In this document: piece after piece, positions 1-9,815 of the stretch | How the letters are laid out: every line of letters starts with the position of its first letter | Position numbering within the stretch: position 1 is the stretch's first letter | Origin: Deroplatys truncata | Taxonomy: Eukaryota; Arthropoda; Insecta; Mantodea; Mantidae | Length of the DNA stretch: 64,000 bases | Assembly: GCA_030765065.1 (NCBI GenBank) | Contig: CM060990.1 | Span: 4,582,001-4,646,000 of the forward strand | Reading direction: 5' to 3' | Translations under genes and position numbers: made by a program | The notes under the pieces: model-generated | The model's input: only the letters and a program-made list of their open reading frames with translations | Told to the model about the DNA's origin: nothing | Databases searched by the model: none

Positions 1-1427
1 AGACACCTGGCATATGATAATAAACCCATATCGTGCATAGATGAAAGTGGTGAAAGGTATCCAGCGTTTAGCAAAAGTACAGGGACATTAACTTCAGGTT
101 TATAGACAGCTTTAAGTTTCTTGACGACAAGCTGTCCAGCCTGGCTGACATGCTGGAAGAGAAGGACTTTAAAATAACCAGGGCTGAATATCCTGTTGAA
201 GAGCATTTTAAGCTGGAAACAGGCAAGGGCATATTCCCATATGACTATGTGTCAAACGCTGCAAAGCTTGAGGAAACAGCTCTACCACCAAAGGAAGCCT
301 TCTACAGCACTCTTAGCTGACAGTCACATCACCGACGAGGAATACAGGCATGCTGTAAAAGTATGGGATACTTTTAATATCCGGAATCTCGAAGAATACA
401 GTGACCTATATCTCAAAACAGATATACTGTTCTTGGCAGATATTTTTGAAAAGCTTCGAGATTCCATCCTGGGAATGTATAAACTTGACCCAGAATGGTT
501 TTATACATTACCAGGAATTGCCTTTGATGCGATGTTGAAGACAACAAAGGTGAACATTTCTTTAATATCTGACAAGAGCATGCTGGAGTTTTTCAAGTCG
601 GGTATTAGAGGTGGACTGTGCACTGTGGTGAAGGGCTACACTAAAGCTAACCACAGGTACATGTACAACTTTGATCAGCATGCTCCTGTTAAGCACGTAT
701 CCTATTCGGATATCAACAATTTATATGGTGCTTCAATGATATCGGTCCGCCCCTATAGAAACCTGAAATGGCTCACTATGGAAGAAATTGAGAACATAAA
801 TTTGAAGAACATAAAACAAGATTCAGAGACCGGCTATGTGCTGGAAGTAGATATCGAATACCCTGGCCAAAAACACGACGCCCATAACCAGCTACCTTTT
901 TTATAGTATCATGAAACCAAATTTGAAAGACACTCTGCTGAATTACATGCATACAGACTCGTTCATTTTTGAAACGAGTTCTGATATCTATGAATTCATC
1001 AGGGAGAATCCACAGTATTTCGACACCTCAAAATGAAAAAGGTAATGTATACGGCATTCAGCAAGCCAACAAGAAAAAGATTGGCTTGTTCAAGGATGAG
1101 TTGGCGGTTTGGTTATGGAAGAGTATGTCGGTATCAGGGCAAAATTATATGCATATAAATATAACGGCCAGACAATAAAGAAAGCAAAGGGCATCACCAA
1201 GGTGGAAAGGAGAAAATCGGTTTCGGACATTATTTTGAATGCTTAAAGGACCACAGTATAAAACTTTATTCACTTCAAAAACATTTCGAAGTAAACATCA
1301 CAAAATTACCACCATTGAAACAAATAAATTGGCATTGAAGGGGAGTGACGACAAGAGGAAGCTGATAGAAGGAACCTATAAGACTCTAGCCTGGGGCGAT
1401 TATTCCCTTAGACCTGGTGAATGCTAG
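1..1427 (+). pseudogene. Polinton type B DNA polymerase (lineage C), 5'-truncated and frameshifted
   Basis: Remnant of a protein-primed family B DNA polymerase of the Polinton/Maverick type, cut by the window start. An exonuclease-region block (FIDSF, 99-113) is in frame 3, and the reading then moves to frame 1 near 315. The stretch from about 320 to 906 holds the region before the palm and palm motif A as DINNLYG (709-729). An internal deletion follows at about 906, so motif B is missing. Motif C reads YMHTDS (944-961), where the family has Asp instead of His, so the catalytic metal site is lost. Thumb-like residues (GLFKDE) follow with a further shift near 1,100. The C-terminal tail, with DDKR near the end (1,239-1,427), matches the tail of the polymerase at 61,031-62,918. 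The first roughly 40 residues read open from 196 are out of frame with the family. It is clearly dead. Confidence 0.85.
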
Positions 1428-1477
1428 TGCTCACCATAGTAAAAATGTAAATATTGTATATAGTTTCGTATCCATTT

Positions 1478-1880
1478 AAAATGTGTAAGGGTTTTTTATT
1501 TATTAGTTTTCCCTCTGATGTTTGTACTGATTATAAAGCTTCAAATGTGTGAGTGTATAGTTTCAAAAATGTATGAGGGTTTTTCAGTGTATTACTTTTC
1601 CTTCTGATGATTTTAATATTGTGTATAGTTCCATATGTGTGTGCGAGGGTTTTTCTGTATCAGTTTTCCCTCTGATGATTTTTATAATTGTATATAGTTT
1701 GAGTTTCATTCCATATGCGTATGTGAGGGTTTTTTGTATTAGTTTTCCCTCTGATGATTTCTTAATCATGTATGTAGTTTAAAATGTGTGAGGGTTTTTA
1801 ATTTATTAATTTTCCCTCAAGTAATTTTTTAATATCTTATATAGTTTCGTATCCATTTAAAATGTGTGAGGGTCTTTAAG
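1478..1880. repeat. Degenerate minisatellite, 65-88 bp period
   Basis: Six diverged units each contain a GAGGGTTTTT-like block followed by TTTTCCCTCTGATGATTT. Blocks start near 1,487, 1,575, 1,646, 1,722, 1,787 and 1,866. The array lies between the polymerase remnant and the convergent integrase. A related array lies beside the second integrase copy at 39,240-39,730, so it is part of the element. Small ORFs across it are repeat artefacts. Confidence 0.8.
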
Positions 1881-1983
1881 CACCTATATTTTGCGTTAAA
1901 AAATAAGAAGGATTTTTAAAAAATAAAAACACACTCATGATTTTACAATCATAAAACTCTAGTCTATATTAATTCTTCACACA

Positions 1984-3010
1984 TTACACCAAATCCTTTT
2001 TATCAATCCATTCAGTATCTGCAAAAACATTCCACTTTACATGAACCTTGTTTCCACGTTTACGTATAACCTTTTCTACTAAATATGTGTTAGGATAGTT
2101 AGTCTTTTTAGTTCATGTACATAAAAGGCACCTTTTATGATTTCACCATTCCTATCCTTTAGTATGTATGTTGTAGCCTTTGGTACGATTCACACGAAAC
2201 ACTTTGAAGATTTCAACACTCCAGTTAGATTAAAAACCCTTTCCAAAATGTCCTTTATGTTTAGATATCCTGACATAATCACCAACACTAAACTTCCTTG
2301 AAGCCTTCTTCTCTCTTCGTTCTTGATTATAATTATACACAGTCAGAAGAAGATCGTTGTTTTTCACTTCATCAGGCTTCATGCGGATAGTTGAATGAAA
2401 AGTATCATTGTACTTTACAAGGATTCTAGGTAACAGATCTAGCCACCGGTATGAGCCTTGGACTAAAAACTCTCGGTACATCATATTCTTCAAGGTTCGA
2501 ATTAAACGCTCAACACCTGCAACCTTCACTTTGGTATAGGTGCTGTAGTGGTTAATATTATACTTTAACATTAATCGTTTAAAGAACTTGTTATAAAATT
2601 CTTTCCCGTTGTCACTTTGAATATTCCGAGGTGGGACATCCATTTCCAGTAATATATCCTCCATAGCCTTTGCAACATGAACTCCACCCTTATCCTTTAA
2701 GGGTTTTTATATGCCATTCTAGAGTGGAAGTTGATTGCGATCAGAATGTATTTGAATTTTTTGATCACTCTTGCATAGGGTATCATTTCAATCAAATCAA
2801 TTTGTAATAAATCATTCACACCTTTGATGATAATTTGGCGTCGTAAATAGTTCCTCCTCACCGATCCGTGAAGCTCTCTGGCGATATTCTGTTTGGCTGT
2901 CATGCTATAATTTTAGATGCTTTCAACTCTCGGATAATTTCTTTAATCTCTTGAGTGTGACTGTTATTACCAGCGCCCCTCGAAGCAATAAGTAGCCTCA
3001 GTCTGTTCAC
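1984..3010 (-). pseudogene. Polinton integrase with chromodomain-like tail (lineage C, copy 1)
   Basis: Retroviral-like (rve, DDE) integrase that would insert the element into host DNA. The N-terminal part (about 3,010-2,890) is in one frame. The first catalytic Asp is in QIDLIEM (near 2,800). The second Asp is in SDNGKEF and the Glu is in GVERL, both inside the open stretch 2,664-2,230, so all three acidic residues survive. A gap and frameshift separate the blocks near 2,690. After KHKGHFGKGF the frame shifts again, and a tail reading YLVEKVIRKRGNKVHVKW, with acidic and tryptophan residues after it, looks like a chromodomain. Its stop is at 1,984-1,986. It is convergent with the polymerase remnant and follows the spliced gene at 3,010-4,194 in the same order as in the lineage A element. 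Frameshifts make it a pseudogene. Confidence 0.85.
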
Positions 3011-3607
3011 TAATGTGTTAGTATTTCTCCAGAAAACATTGTCAACATCGTTATCAGGCTAATGCTACTTCCATGCCAGTCCCAGACTTGAATGTGTATT
3101 GAGCAAGGAGGTACTATATTCTTGTATTTATACGATTTACCAGATCTCAAACGACCATATCTGGTGCAAACACTTCTATGAAGAAAAGTACTTTTCAGTA
3201 TCTTAGCGTACGTCCCCAAGTCTTCACTGGTGAATGCAGAAATCTTAGGCGATCGCATAAACATGAGTTCCGCCAAACCAGCGGCAGACTCATAAGCTTC
3301 ATCACCTATCAATGTTTGATTACTTATAAACCGAATATCTTTATTTCCAAGCATATAACTACCGTCCTGATATCTCACACCGTACAATGTATCAATACGA
3401 TCCTTGTCTTTTGAGCGAACCTATTGAAGGTATGTAGAAATACTTGTAGAATCGTCATCTTCATTCTTGACGGTCTTCAAAGTCATCCTCCGTTGAGTGT
3501 CCAAAATATCCTTGAGGGGGGCTGTTACGGGCTTCAAAGTTTCGGACATGACATGCTGAGTCTCAAACCTGAGACCTTTTAGAGCTCTCAGTATTTCTTT
3601 TACAGCC

Positions 3608-3683
3608 CTTTAATTTTAGGTTAGACACAGAATAGCATTAGAAGCAGTAAATGAATATGTAATTTAACATTTCTTCTACTTAC
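3608..3683 (-). other. Probable intron 2
   Basis: The minus strand has a GTAAGT donor after codons for RKRKLE and an AG acceptor before the next in-frame coding block. The same donor at the same codon position is present in the second gene copy (intron 48,713-48,802). The acceptor here lacks a strong pyrimidine tract. Confidence 0.5.
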
Positions 3684-3902
3684 TCGAGTTTTCTCTTCCT
3701 GCGCTGGTAGATCTCGCAGTTGTCGTTACATAGGAAGAAGGATGACGTGCGTTCATGCTGGGCCGGGTTAGTACAAGGTACAGAATGCATGTATCCGGTG
3801 CACGTCTCTGTATCGCATTCAGCTAGGTGTTTCGAGATGAAGACATCATCAACTTCATCGACATCCCTAAGATCCTCCACATCAGCCTCCATTCGGTTTT
3901 GA

Positions 3903-3991
3903 CTGAAAGAATAAAATAATTGGAAGTTAGATTTCATTTAACATGCATGCAGAATATTACTGAATTATAGAAAATAAAATGTATTAATTAC
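3903..3991 (-). other. Probable intron 1
   Basis: The minus strand has a GTAATT donor and a pyrimidine-rich acceptor ending TTCTTTCAG. The second gene copy has a GTAAT donor and a TTTCTTTAG acceptor at the equivalent positions, which supports real splicing. Confidence 0.6.
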
Positions 3992-4254
3992 ATGTTCGCT
4001 CCTCGATAAACAGGACGGCTCTCTATGCACACTTCCAATGTAGTCATCTGATCATGATGCGATGGTTGAGTACGCAATATTGAATGCATTAAACCATTGT
4101 AGGTTTTGGTATGGAAGTATACGTAGTGAAAATAATCTTCTCCGCACTCGCTCCAGTAATCACTCACATCAGGTGCACGATTATCACCAACCATATCGAT
4201 TATCACTGAACGAAAACTGAAAAACAATAAATGATCGCTCTGGCTGCGGGCGTT

Positions 4255-4263
4255 CCTTATATA
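4255..4263 (-). promoter_or_regulatory. TATA box of the spliced gene
   Basis: The minus strand reads TATATAAGG about 60 bases upstream of the chosen ATG at 4,194. The homologous copy has TATATAAGC at 50,323-50,331 with the same spacing to its ATG. Confidence 0.6.
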
Positions 4264-4281
4264 CTGTAAATACTTGCTCGG

Positions 4282-4289
4282 TGACGTCA
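4282..4289. promoter_or_regulatory. CRE/ATF-type palindrome TGACGTCA
   Basis: Perfect 8-bp palindrome about 20 bases upstream of the TATA box. The same octamer recurs at 4,466, 50,366 and 50,857, upstream of both gene copies. Confidence 0.6.
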
Positions 4290-4465
4290 CGCGTCGGGTT
4301 TGTAGGGGTGGAGTAAATGTTGAGGCCTGTTATTCATCCCCTCCAGGCAGAAGGCGGCTGTCTGTTTTCGAATACAAAGGAAAGCCAATGGCGAGCGTGT
4401 TTTAGCATGTTTTATCGACGCCGACAGAGTGGAGCCGGGCCCGTCTACACGTTGAGACTTGTTAG

Positions 4466-4473
4466 TGACGTCA
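4466..4473. promoter_or_regulatory. CRE/ATF-type palindrome TGACGTCA, second copy
   Basis: It lies 184 bases upstream of the first octamer, inside a diverged direct duplication of the promoter-proximal region. Both units share a GGGGTG(G/A)A block, a CAGAAG block and a TTACAA/ATACAA block after the octamer. Confidence 0.55.
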
Positions 4474-4799
4474 CGCACCCGTCGCGGAGGGGTGAATAGC
4501 TTGTTATTACCAGACAGAAGCCGGCTGCTGGATTTTTTTCATTACAAGGTGGAGGGATGCCGGATAGGTTAAGACCAGTGAGTGTGATAGTTATACATTT
4601 GCTAGCACACGTGCACATATACGATGGTGACCAGGTGCGCGCGAGTCAACTCATATACACTTAATTACATTAATCAATCAAAAATACTTAATCGTATTCA
4701 GCGATCGAGGGGCATCGTTTAATTACATGCGGTGGGGATACTTCGATTGAGTGTTTGCGTCCAGCGCTTCAGAGGCGCGAATCCAGGACGTTAGTAGTA

Positions 4800-5290
4800 T
4801 AGGTCAGGCGGCAAGAGAGGGCTGGGAGTGGCCTGCGTGTGGGAACAACACCCTATTATCCACACTTCTCTACAGGAATCCAATCAGCGCAGCCGGTAAA
4901 GAGGGATGCGTGGTGAGAGTACGGGGTTAGACCGCAAAGGAGAGGGGAGGCCACAAAGAGCGGGTGTGGCCAGCGTACTTCCACTACTCTACAGGGAACC
5001 ATTCAGAACAGCACACTCAAAGAGGGGGGACGTAGACAGCGTACGGAGTTAGACCACAAAGGGGAGGGGAGGGATGTGATCACCGGCAAAGAGCCGGGCG
5101 GCATACTAGTAGCACACAAAGGAGTGTGTGTGGCCACCAGCACAGAGCCGGGCAGCACACTAGTAGCACACAAAGGAGGGGGTGTGTCCACTGGCACAGA
5201 GCCAGCCGGCATGATAGTAGCACACAAAGCAAGGAGGAGGATTGGGAGGCATCTTAAGGGTCAGCACACAAAGCAAGGGGGTGGAGTCGG
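4800..5290. repeat. Subterminal GC-rich minisatellites of Polinton A1
   Basis: Two units of roughly 120-150 bp (about 4,805-4,955 and 4,955-5,075) share CTCTACAGG and GGGGTTAGACC-like blocks. They are followed by units of about 62 bp (5,075-5,280) that repeat a core like GCAGCACACTAGTAGCACAC with AAAGGAG after it. ORFs on both strands here are artefacts of the repeat. Confidence 0.7.
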
Positions 5291-5353
5291 CGGCTCTCTT
5301 TGTGTGCTTGAATCCCCCTTCTTTTCCTACTTGGGTACTATACAAACGTCACA

Positions 5354-6450
5354 TCATTTTGAGTTACATATTAATAAGTATAAATGTTGGTTTAGGGCAT
5401 ATACAACAAAACAAATTTTCTTTTGAGTAAACCATTTCATCAATAAATGAATTTTTATATTTAATGACTTTTCTATGTTCAAAAGCTCTATAATGCGCCT
5501 CTCTGTAACGCAAAAGTGCCATCGTTTATTAGTGTCAATAGGGTAACAAAAGGCTATAATTTCAATAGGAAACTCTATAGGAATTATTAGTTCAATTGAA
5601 AGATTGAATTCGTGCGCATTAAAAATTATATACATAAAATTATTAAAATGTGTGTCTCCATGAAGAAATTTAATTTTGCGTTTTCAAATAAAATGTTTGA
5701 TGCTAAACCTTTTAATGAAGGATGGTTCTTAATACAGATTTTGCAATGACAAGTATTTGTGTTACTACAGTGAAACAAGTTTTTATATTTTTGTAAGGTG
5801 TTGCCTGGGTTTGACCCCCAACCATTTAACTTTGCTGTAAGATCACAGAGGTATTCCATAGGAAACAGATTGTTGTGCAATAAACCAAATATTGCTAGTT
5901 TTTGAAAGTAAAACCTAAAAGGTCTAAAAAGAAAATACATTAAATCACCCCAATTGTTTTTCGAGATTACACGTTTTTGGTATGAACATAAGTTACCTTA
6001 ATTACAAACTCACGTGTTTCACATTGCAATTTCCAAAATAAAGATTTTGTGTTTAAATAAAATAGACTACATTTTTCGAATGTCTGAATATAGAATTAGC
6101 ATTATTTGTAATGTAATTAGCATTTGGACTAAACATGAATCTTAATGTCTCTTCTTCCTTCTGATTTTTGTTTATAGCAACATATAAGGAAACGCATTTA
6201 GTTTCAATTTCAACAGTACCAGCCATAAAGCAGGCAAATGTGCCTCCCAAAGCACAGCAAATATTCTCTTTAGATAGCCAGTGCATAATCCAAAAAACAG
6301 TGGACCAGTATTCTGGAAAACGCACACGTATGAACTCCTCAAAAAAGGTTTTGAACCCAGTTTCTTTTTGTAGCAGATTAAACTTGTTCGTTAATTCACT
6401 TGTAGATTGAAATATGAAAGTATATCTATAGAAATGCAAAAACAAAAAGA
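5354..6450 (-). pseudogene. Large unknown Polinton A protein, nucleotidyltransferase-like core (copy A1)
   Basis: A minus-strand gene after the dUTPase, homologous to 25,430-26,420 in A2. An N-terminal block at about 6,360-6,160 reads RFPEYWSTVFW followed by CCALGGTFACFMAG. The GG-T followed by a hydrophobic stretch resembles the start of a nucleotidyltransferase fold, but the expected Asp-x-Asp about ten residues later is not there (CVSLYVA). A C-terminal block at about 5,760-5,690 has a cysteine pair (CHCKIC) followed by HPSLKGLASNILF, conserved in A2 as CNCKNC with PSLKGL. At least two frameshifts break it, near 6,050 and 5,635. The nucleotidyltransferase idea is inference; the homology between the two copies is what is seen. 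Confidence 0.5.
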
Positions 6451-6455
6451 AATTA

Positions 6456-6895
6456 TTAAAATTTTCCCGTACTAACAAAGCCGTTGCTTTCTCTATTGGA
6501 ATTTCTTAAATTATTAACATACTTTATTTTTGGTATATATATTTTCTCACATATAAATTGAGCAACATTTTTATTTTTTAAAACATGTTGCCTTTTATCT
6601 GAGCTGTTTAACATCAATACACATATTTTGCCTGTGAAATCTCTGTTTGTACAACCTCTTCTTATTGATAAATCCAAAAAGGGTCAAGCTTGACTTTTCA
6701 GCAATGGGAAGATAAGTATGTTTTTGGAGTGTTGCTGAAAGTCCAGTGCGTATCATTACCGTTTGTTGAGGTTCTATTTCATATGCTTTAGATGAAAAAA
6801 TGGCTAAACCAGCAGACTCTTCACTGCATGTTATAGGTCAATTAATATTATTTATAAGCAACCTGATGTGTGGAATCATCTTAGATGACAGACTT
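6456..6895 (-). pseudogene. Polinton dUTPase (copy A1)
   Basis: Trimeric dUTP pyrophosphatase, which hydrolyses dUTP and keeps uracil out of newly made DNA. Recognisable blocks in order: motif 1 region SAGLAIFS followed by QTVMIRTGL (about 6,830-6,740); a motif 2/3-like block with IAEKSSL (about 6,700); then in another frame a stretch ending with a motif 5-like SNGFVSTGK (about 6,465). Motif 3 is poorly preserved. One frameshift near 6,670 separates the halves. It sits between the OB-like gene and the unknown protein, the same order as in A2 (26,440-26,850), so it belongs to the element. About 140 residues is the usual size. Confidence 0.65.
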
Positions 6896-6899
6896 TTTT

Positions 6900-7212
6900 T
6901 ATTGTTACTTTTTCTGAAATAATATGTCATAACCATTATTACAATTAAATCCTAAAAATAGGAACGTTATGGAAAGTTTTTCGTTATTAACGTCATCAAT
7001 GTCTGTGTCTTTAAACAGAGTGGTACATTTCCTTGGAACAAATACCTCCACCATATTTTCACCGATCTTTTGAAGTTTAATAGATATTGAGCGTCCATAC
7101 TGGGAGGTCACTTTAGCAGCCCCAAACACTTGATATGGAGTATTTATTAATATATCCTTTATTTAAACTACTTTAGTATTTTTAACTGATTAAATCTAGT
7201 AAGGAAATGCAT
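6900..7212 (-). pseudogene. OB-fold-like small protein (copy A1)
   Basis: A protein of about 105 residues, homologous to 26,870-27,162 in A2. Its start is ATG 7,212 (MHFLTRF, compare MGFLTRF in A2), and in-frame stops follow at once, so this copy is dead. The best-kept part (7,129-6,905) has TSQYGRSISIKL, then EVFVPRKC, then a C-terminal FLGFNC. The beta-rich pattern with alternating hydrophobics would suit a single-strand DNA-binding OB fold, which fits beside a dUTPase and polymerase. That fold assignment is inference. It is divergent from the polymerase gene, with a shared promoter region now split by the lineage B insertion. Confidence 0.5.
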
Positions 7213-7256
7213 TTCCGCAAAGGAGATAAATAAATATTAACACTAAATCCCTAGTA

Positions 7257-7262
7257 GTTGTA
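7257..7262 (+). repeat. Target site duplication GTTGTA, left
   Basis: Six bases immediately left of AGTAGC (7,263), repeated exactly at 22,886-22,891 right of GCTACT. Six-base duplications are characteristic of Polinton integration. Confidence 0.8.
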
Positions 7263-7289
7263 AGTAGCATATTATAGAGAGAGCTGGGC

Positions 7290-8470
7290 AGCTTTTGCGT
7301 TAATGTGAAAAGATAGCGAAAACGAGAGCCTTCAAGGAGGAACATGAGTTTATATGGGGAAGATATGAATACCAGGGCTGATGCTAAGCTAGTCAGATGC
7401 TGAAGGAGGGGATTGTGCTTTATACGAGAGAGATAGGGAATACCAGAAAGGAGGCTTAACTATATAGGCCCTGAAGGGTAGAACATGACTTTATATGGGA
7501 GACATAGCAAACCGAGGAGAGGTTTTAGGCTAGGAGGGATTGAATGATAGAGTATGCGTTTATATGCGAGAGATAGGGAATACGAGGACCGCTGCTAGGC
7601 TAGACAGCGGCTGAAGTAGGAGAATGCGCCTTATGTGAGAGAGGTAGGGAATACGAGAAGTGCTATGCTAGACAGAGTTTGAAATGTGGAGTATGACTTT
7701 TATGGGAAAGATAAGGAAAACGCGAACAGACGGTATGATAGACAGGTGCTGAATTAGGGGGGACACAGGCATATACTGAAGAGATAGTGATTACGAGTGG
7801 AGGTGCTGGACTAGACAGGGATTCAAGGGTAGAATATGGCGTTAATATGGGAGAGCTAACAAACCGAGGATAGGTATTAGGCTAGGAGATTTTGAATAGT
7901 AGAGTAGAGTATGAAGAGACAAGGAAAACGAGGGTAGATGCTATTTTGAGAGAGCCTTCAAGGAGGAAAATGCGTTTATATGGGAGAGATAGAGAAAACG
8001 AGGTGAGATCCTAGGTAGAGGAGGTGCTGAAGGAGGGGAAACGCCCTTTATATGATAAAGGCAGGAATACGAGGAGAGGTAGTAGGTTAGACAGAGGTCG
8101 AGGAGTACGGTATTCGTTTATGTGGGGAAGATTTGGAAAACGGAGAGGAATCCGTGGTAGAGCAGGGGATGAAGGAGGAGCAAAGCGTTTTATATGAGAG
8201 AGGTGGGGGAATACGAGGAGAGGTGCTAGTCTAGACAGAGGGTGAGGAGTACAGTATGCTTTTATATGCGGAATACATGGGAACCATGGAGATATGCTTG
8301 ACTAGACAGAAACTGAAGAAGAAGAATGTGGGTTTATACAGGTGAGGTAGGAAATCAAGGAGAGATGCTACTCTGGACAGATACTGAAGGAGAGAGATAC
8401 GCTTTATACGGAAGAGATATGGGGAACATGGAGTGATGCTAGGATAGATAGAATTAAAGGAGAAAGAGGT
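7290..8470. repeat. 70-bp minisatellite of lineage B terminal repeat (left arm)
   Basis: About 17 diverged units carry GCGTTTATATGGGAGAGATAG followed by ACGAGGAGAGGTGCTAGGC and a TGAAGGAGG block. TTTATA cores occur near 7,350, 7,419, 7,491, 7,560 and 7,630. The opposite strand therefore shows a CATATAAA TATA-like motif in nearly every unit. The same array is inverted at 21,690-22,870 and present at 58,618-60,180. Confidence 0.85.
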
Positions 8471-9175
8471 TTAGGCCAAAAAGACACCGCTAATTAAGGT
8501 TTAGAAATGTTTTGACACCTTTTGGAGGTATTTTATCGACACTAAGGGCGAAGACCCCCGGCGCTAAAGTTCGAAAATATCTGTGTCAATCAATCAGGTA
8601 ATGTTCGTCCACGCATAACGTCATCTAACGTTATTGAAAAAATCAAGGATTTATACTGCTAACGTCCCGGCACTGTGAATCTAAAGGGTTGGACGCTGGT
8701 CGTCGATCAAAGTACCCCGCAGCGTGTATTTTCATTGATACGGTATAAAGAGTATTTCGGATTGCATCGTATGTATGTAGGGTAAACCGGTTAGTATCAC
8801 AAGTGTCAGGGTAATTCAGAGCAACGTTTCTTACCAGAGCTATTTAATGTAATTTTCATATGATTCGGGTAGAATGTAGGGTATTTAAGTCATTTTAACA
8901 GGTGATTCAGGTAGCGTCACAGGTATTCACGGTAATATAGAGATTAATTAGATTATAAACATTTCTCACCCAACATTACACCACTTATGTATACGTTTAT
9001 CTAAATCTTAGAAACTTGTTGCATGTTAAACAGCTAGTGTGCTAGACGGAGCGGAAAAAACTGCATATTGATTTACAGTGAAGTTATATAGAAGTATTCT
9101 AAACTAAACCCACACCGAACGCCCTAACCTATCCCTACCTTAACTTCTCATTGTCTATCCAATCCTGTGATTGTT
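8470..9175. other. Arm segment without genes (left arm)
   Basis: Non-coding sequence shared by both arms (inverse at 20,970-21,690). It begins with an AAGACACCGCTAATTAAGG block and includes TACCCCGCAGCGTG. No ORF or RNA signal is recognised. Confidence 0.6.
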
Positions 9176-9815
9176 TAACCTGACCAACGTAACAAGACGT
9201 AGCATCACGTAACATAACCACGTAACAAGACATAACATTGCGTAACATAAGCACGTAACAAGACGGAGCATCACCACGTAACAGAAGCACGTAACAAAAC
9301 GTAACACCACGTAACCACGTAACAACCATGTAACCACGTAACAACACGTAATCACATAACATAAGCACGTAACCACGTAACACCATGTAACTTAAGCACG
9401 TAACAAAGTAACAAGACATAACACCACGTAACATAAGAAAGTAACCACGTAACAAGGCGTAACATCAAGTAACACAACGTAACATAAGCACGTGACAAGA
9501 CGTAACACCACGTAACATAAGCACGAAACCGTGTGACAAGACGTAACATAACCACGTAACCAGGCAACATAAGTACGCAACCTAATGTAACAACACGTGA
9601 CATAGCCATGTAACTACGTAACATCACGTAAACAGGTAACGCCATGTAACATAAGCACGGAACCGTGTGACAACACATAACATAACCACGTAACCAAACG
9701 TAACAACAGGTAACATAAACATGCAACTACGTAACAAGACGTAACACTACGTAACAAGATGTAGCACTGCGTAATATAGCCACGTAACCAGACGTAAGAA
9801 CAATACGTAACCAAC
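9175..9815. repeat. ACGTAAC array 1 (left arm)
   Basis: Dense run of ACGTAAC heptamers spaced mostly about 10 to 15 bases, for example CACGTAACAAGACGTAACAC. The inverse array is at 20,345-20,965. All six frames stay open for 60 or more codons, so the many Tyr/Val/Leu/Cys-rich ORFs here are artefacts. Confidence 0.85.

Larger units (their letters stand above)
3010..4194 (-). pseudogene. Three-exon Polinton gene of unknown function (lineage C, copy 1)
   Basis: Unknown protein with a Cys/His cluster at its N terminus. Exon 1 starts at ATG 4,194; an upstream ATG at 4,290 is less likely because a TATA box lies at 4,255-4,263 inside that longer reading. Exon 2 (3,902-3,684) encodes C, C, C, H, C, C spaced like a zinc-binding site and a basic end (YQRRKRK). 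Exon 3 (about 3,607-3,010) encodes a helical stretch, then a block with YGVRYQDGSYMLGNKDIRF and an AAGLAEL core. That block is related to the plus-strand gene at 32,575-33,118 in Polinton A2. The lineage also has copies at 48,474-50,265 and 40,900-41,240. The sequence from 3,009 leads straight into the integrase. Introns have GT donors and AG acceptors. The function is not known. Confidence 0.6.

Noticed and set aside
196..315. The N-terminal 40 residues of the open frame 196-906 as real protein
   Set aside because: The polymerase family sequence is in frame 3 until about 315; this part is the wrong frame.
5003..5430. ORFs on both strands with repeated AHKGVCVATSTEPGS-like peptides
   Set aside because: Produced by the 62-bp minisatellite; no start context or homologous copy.
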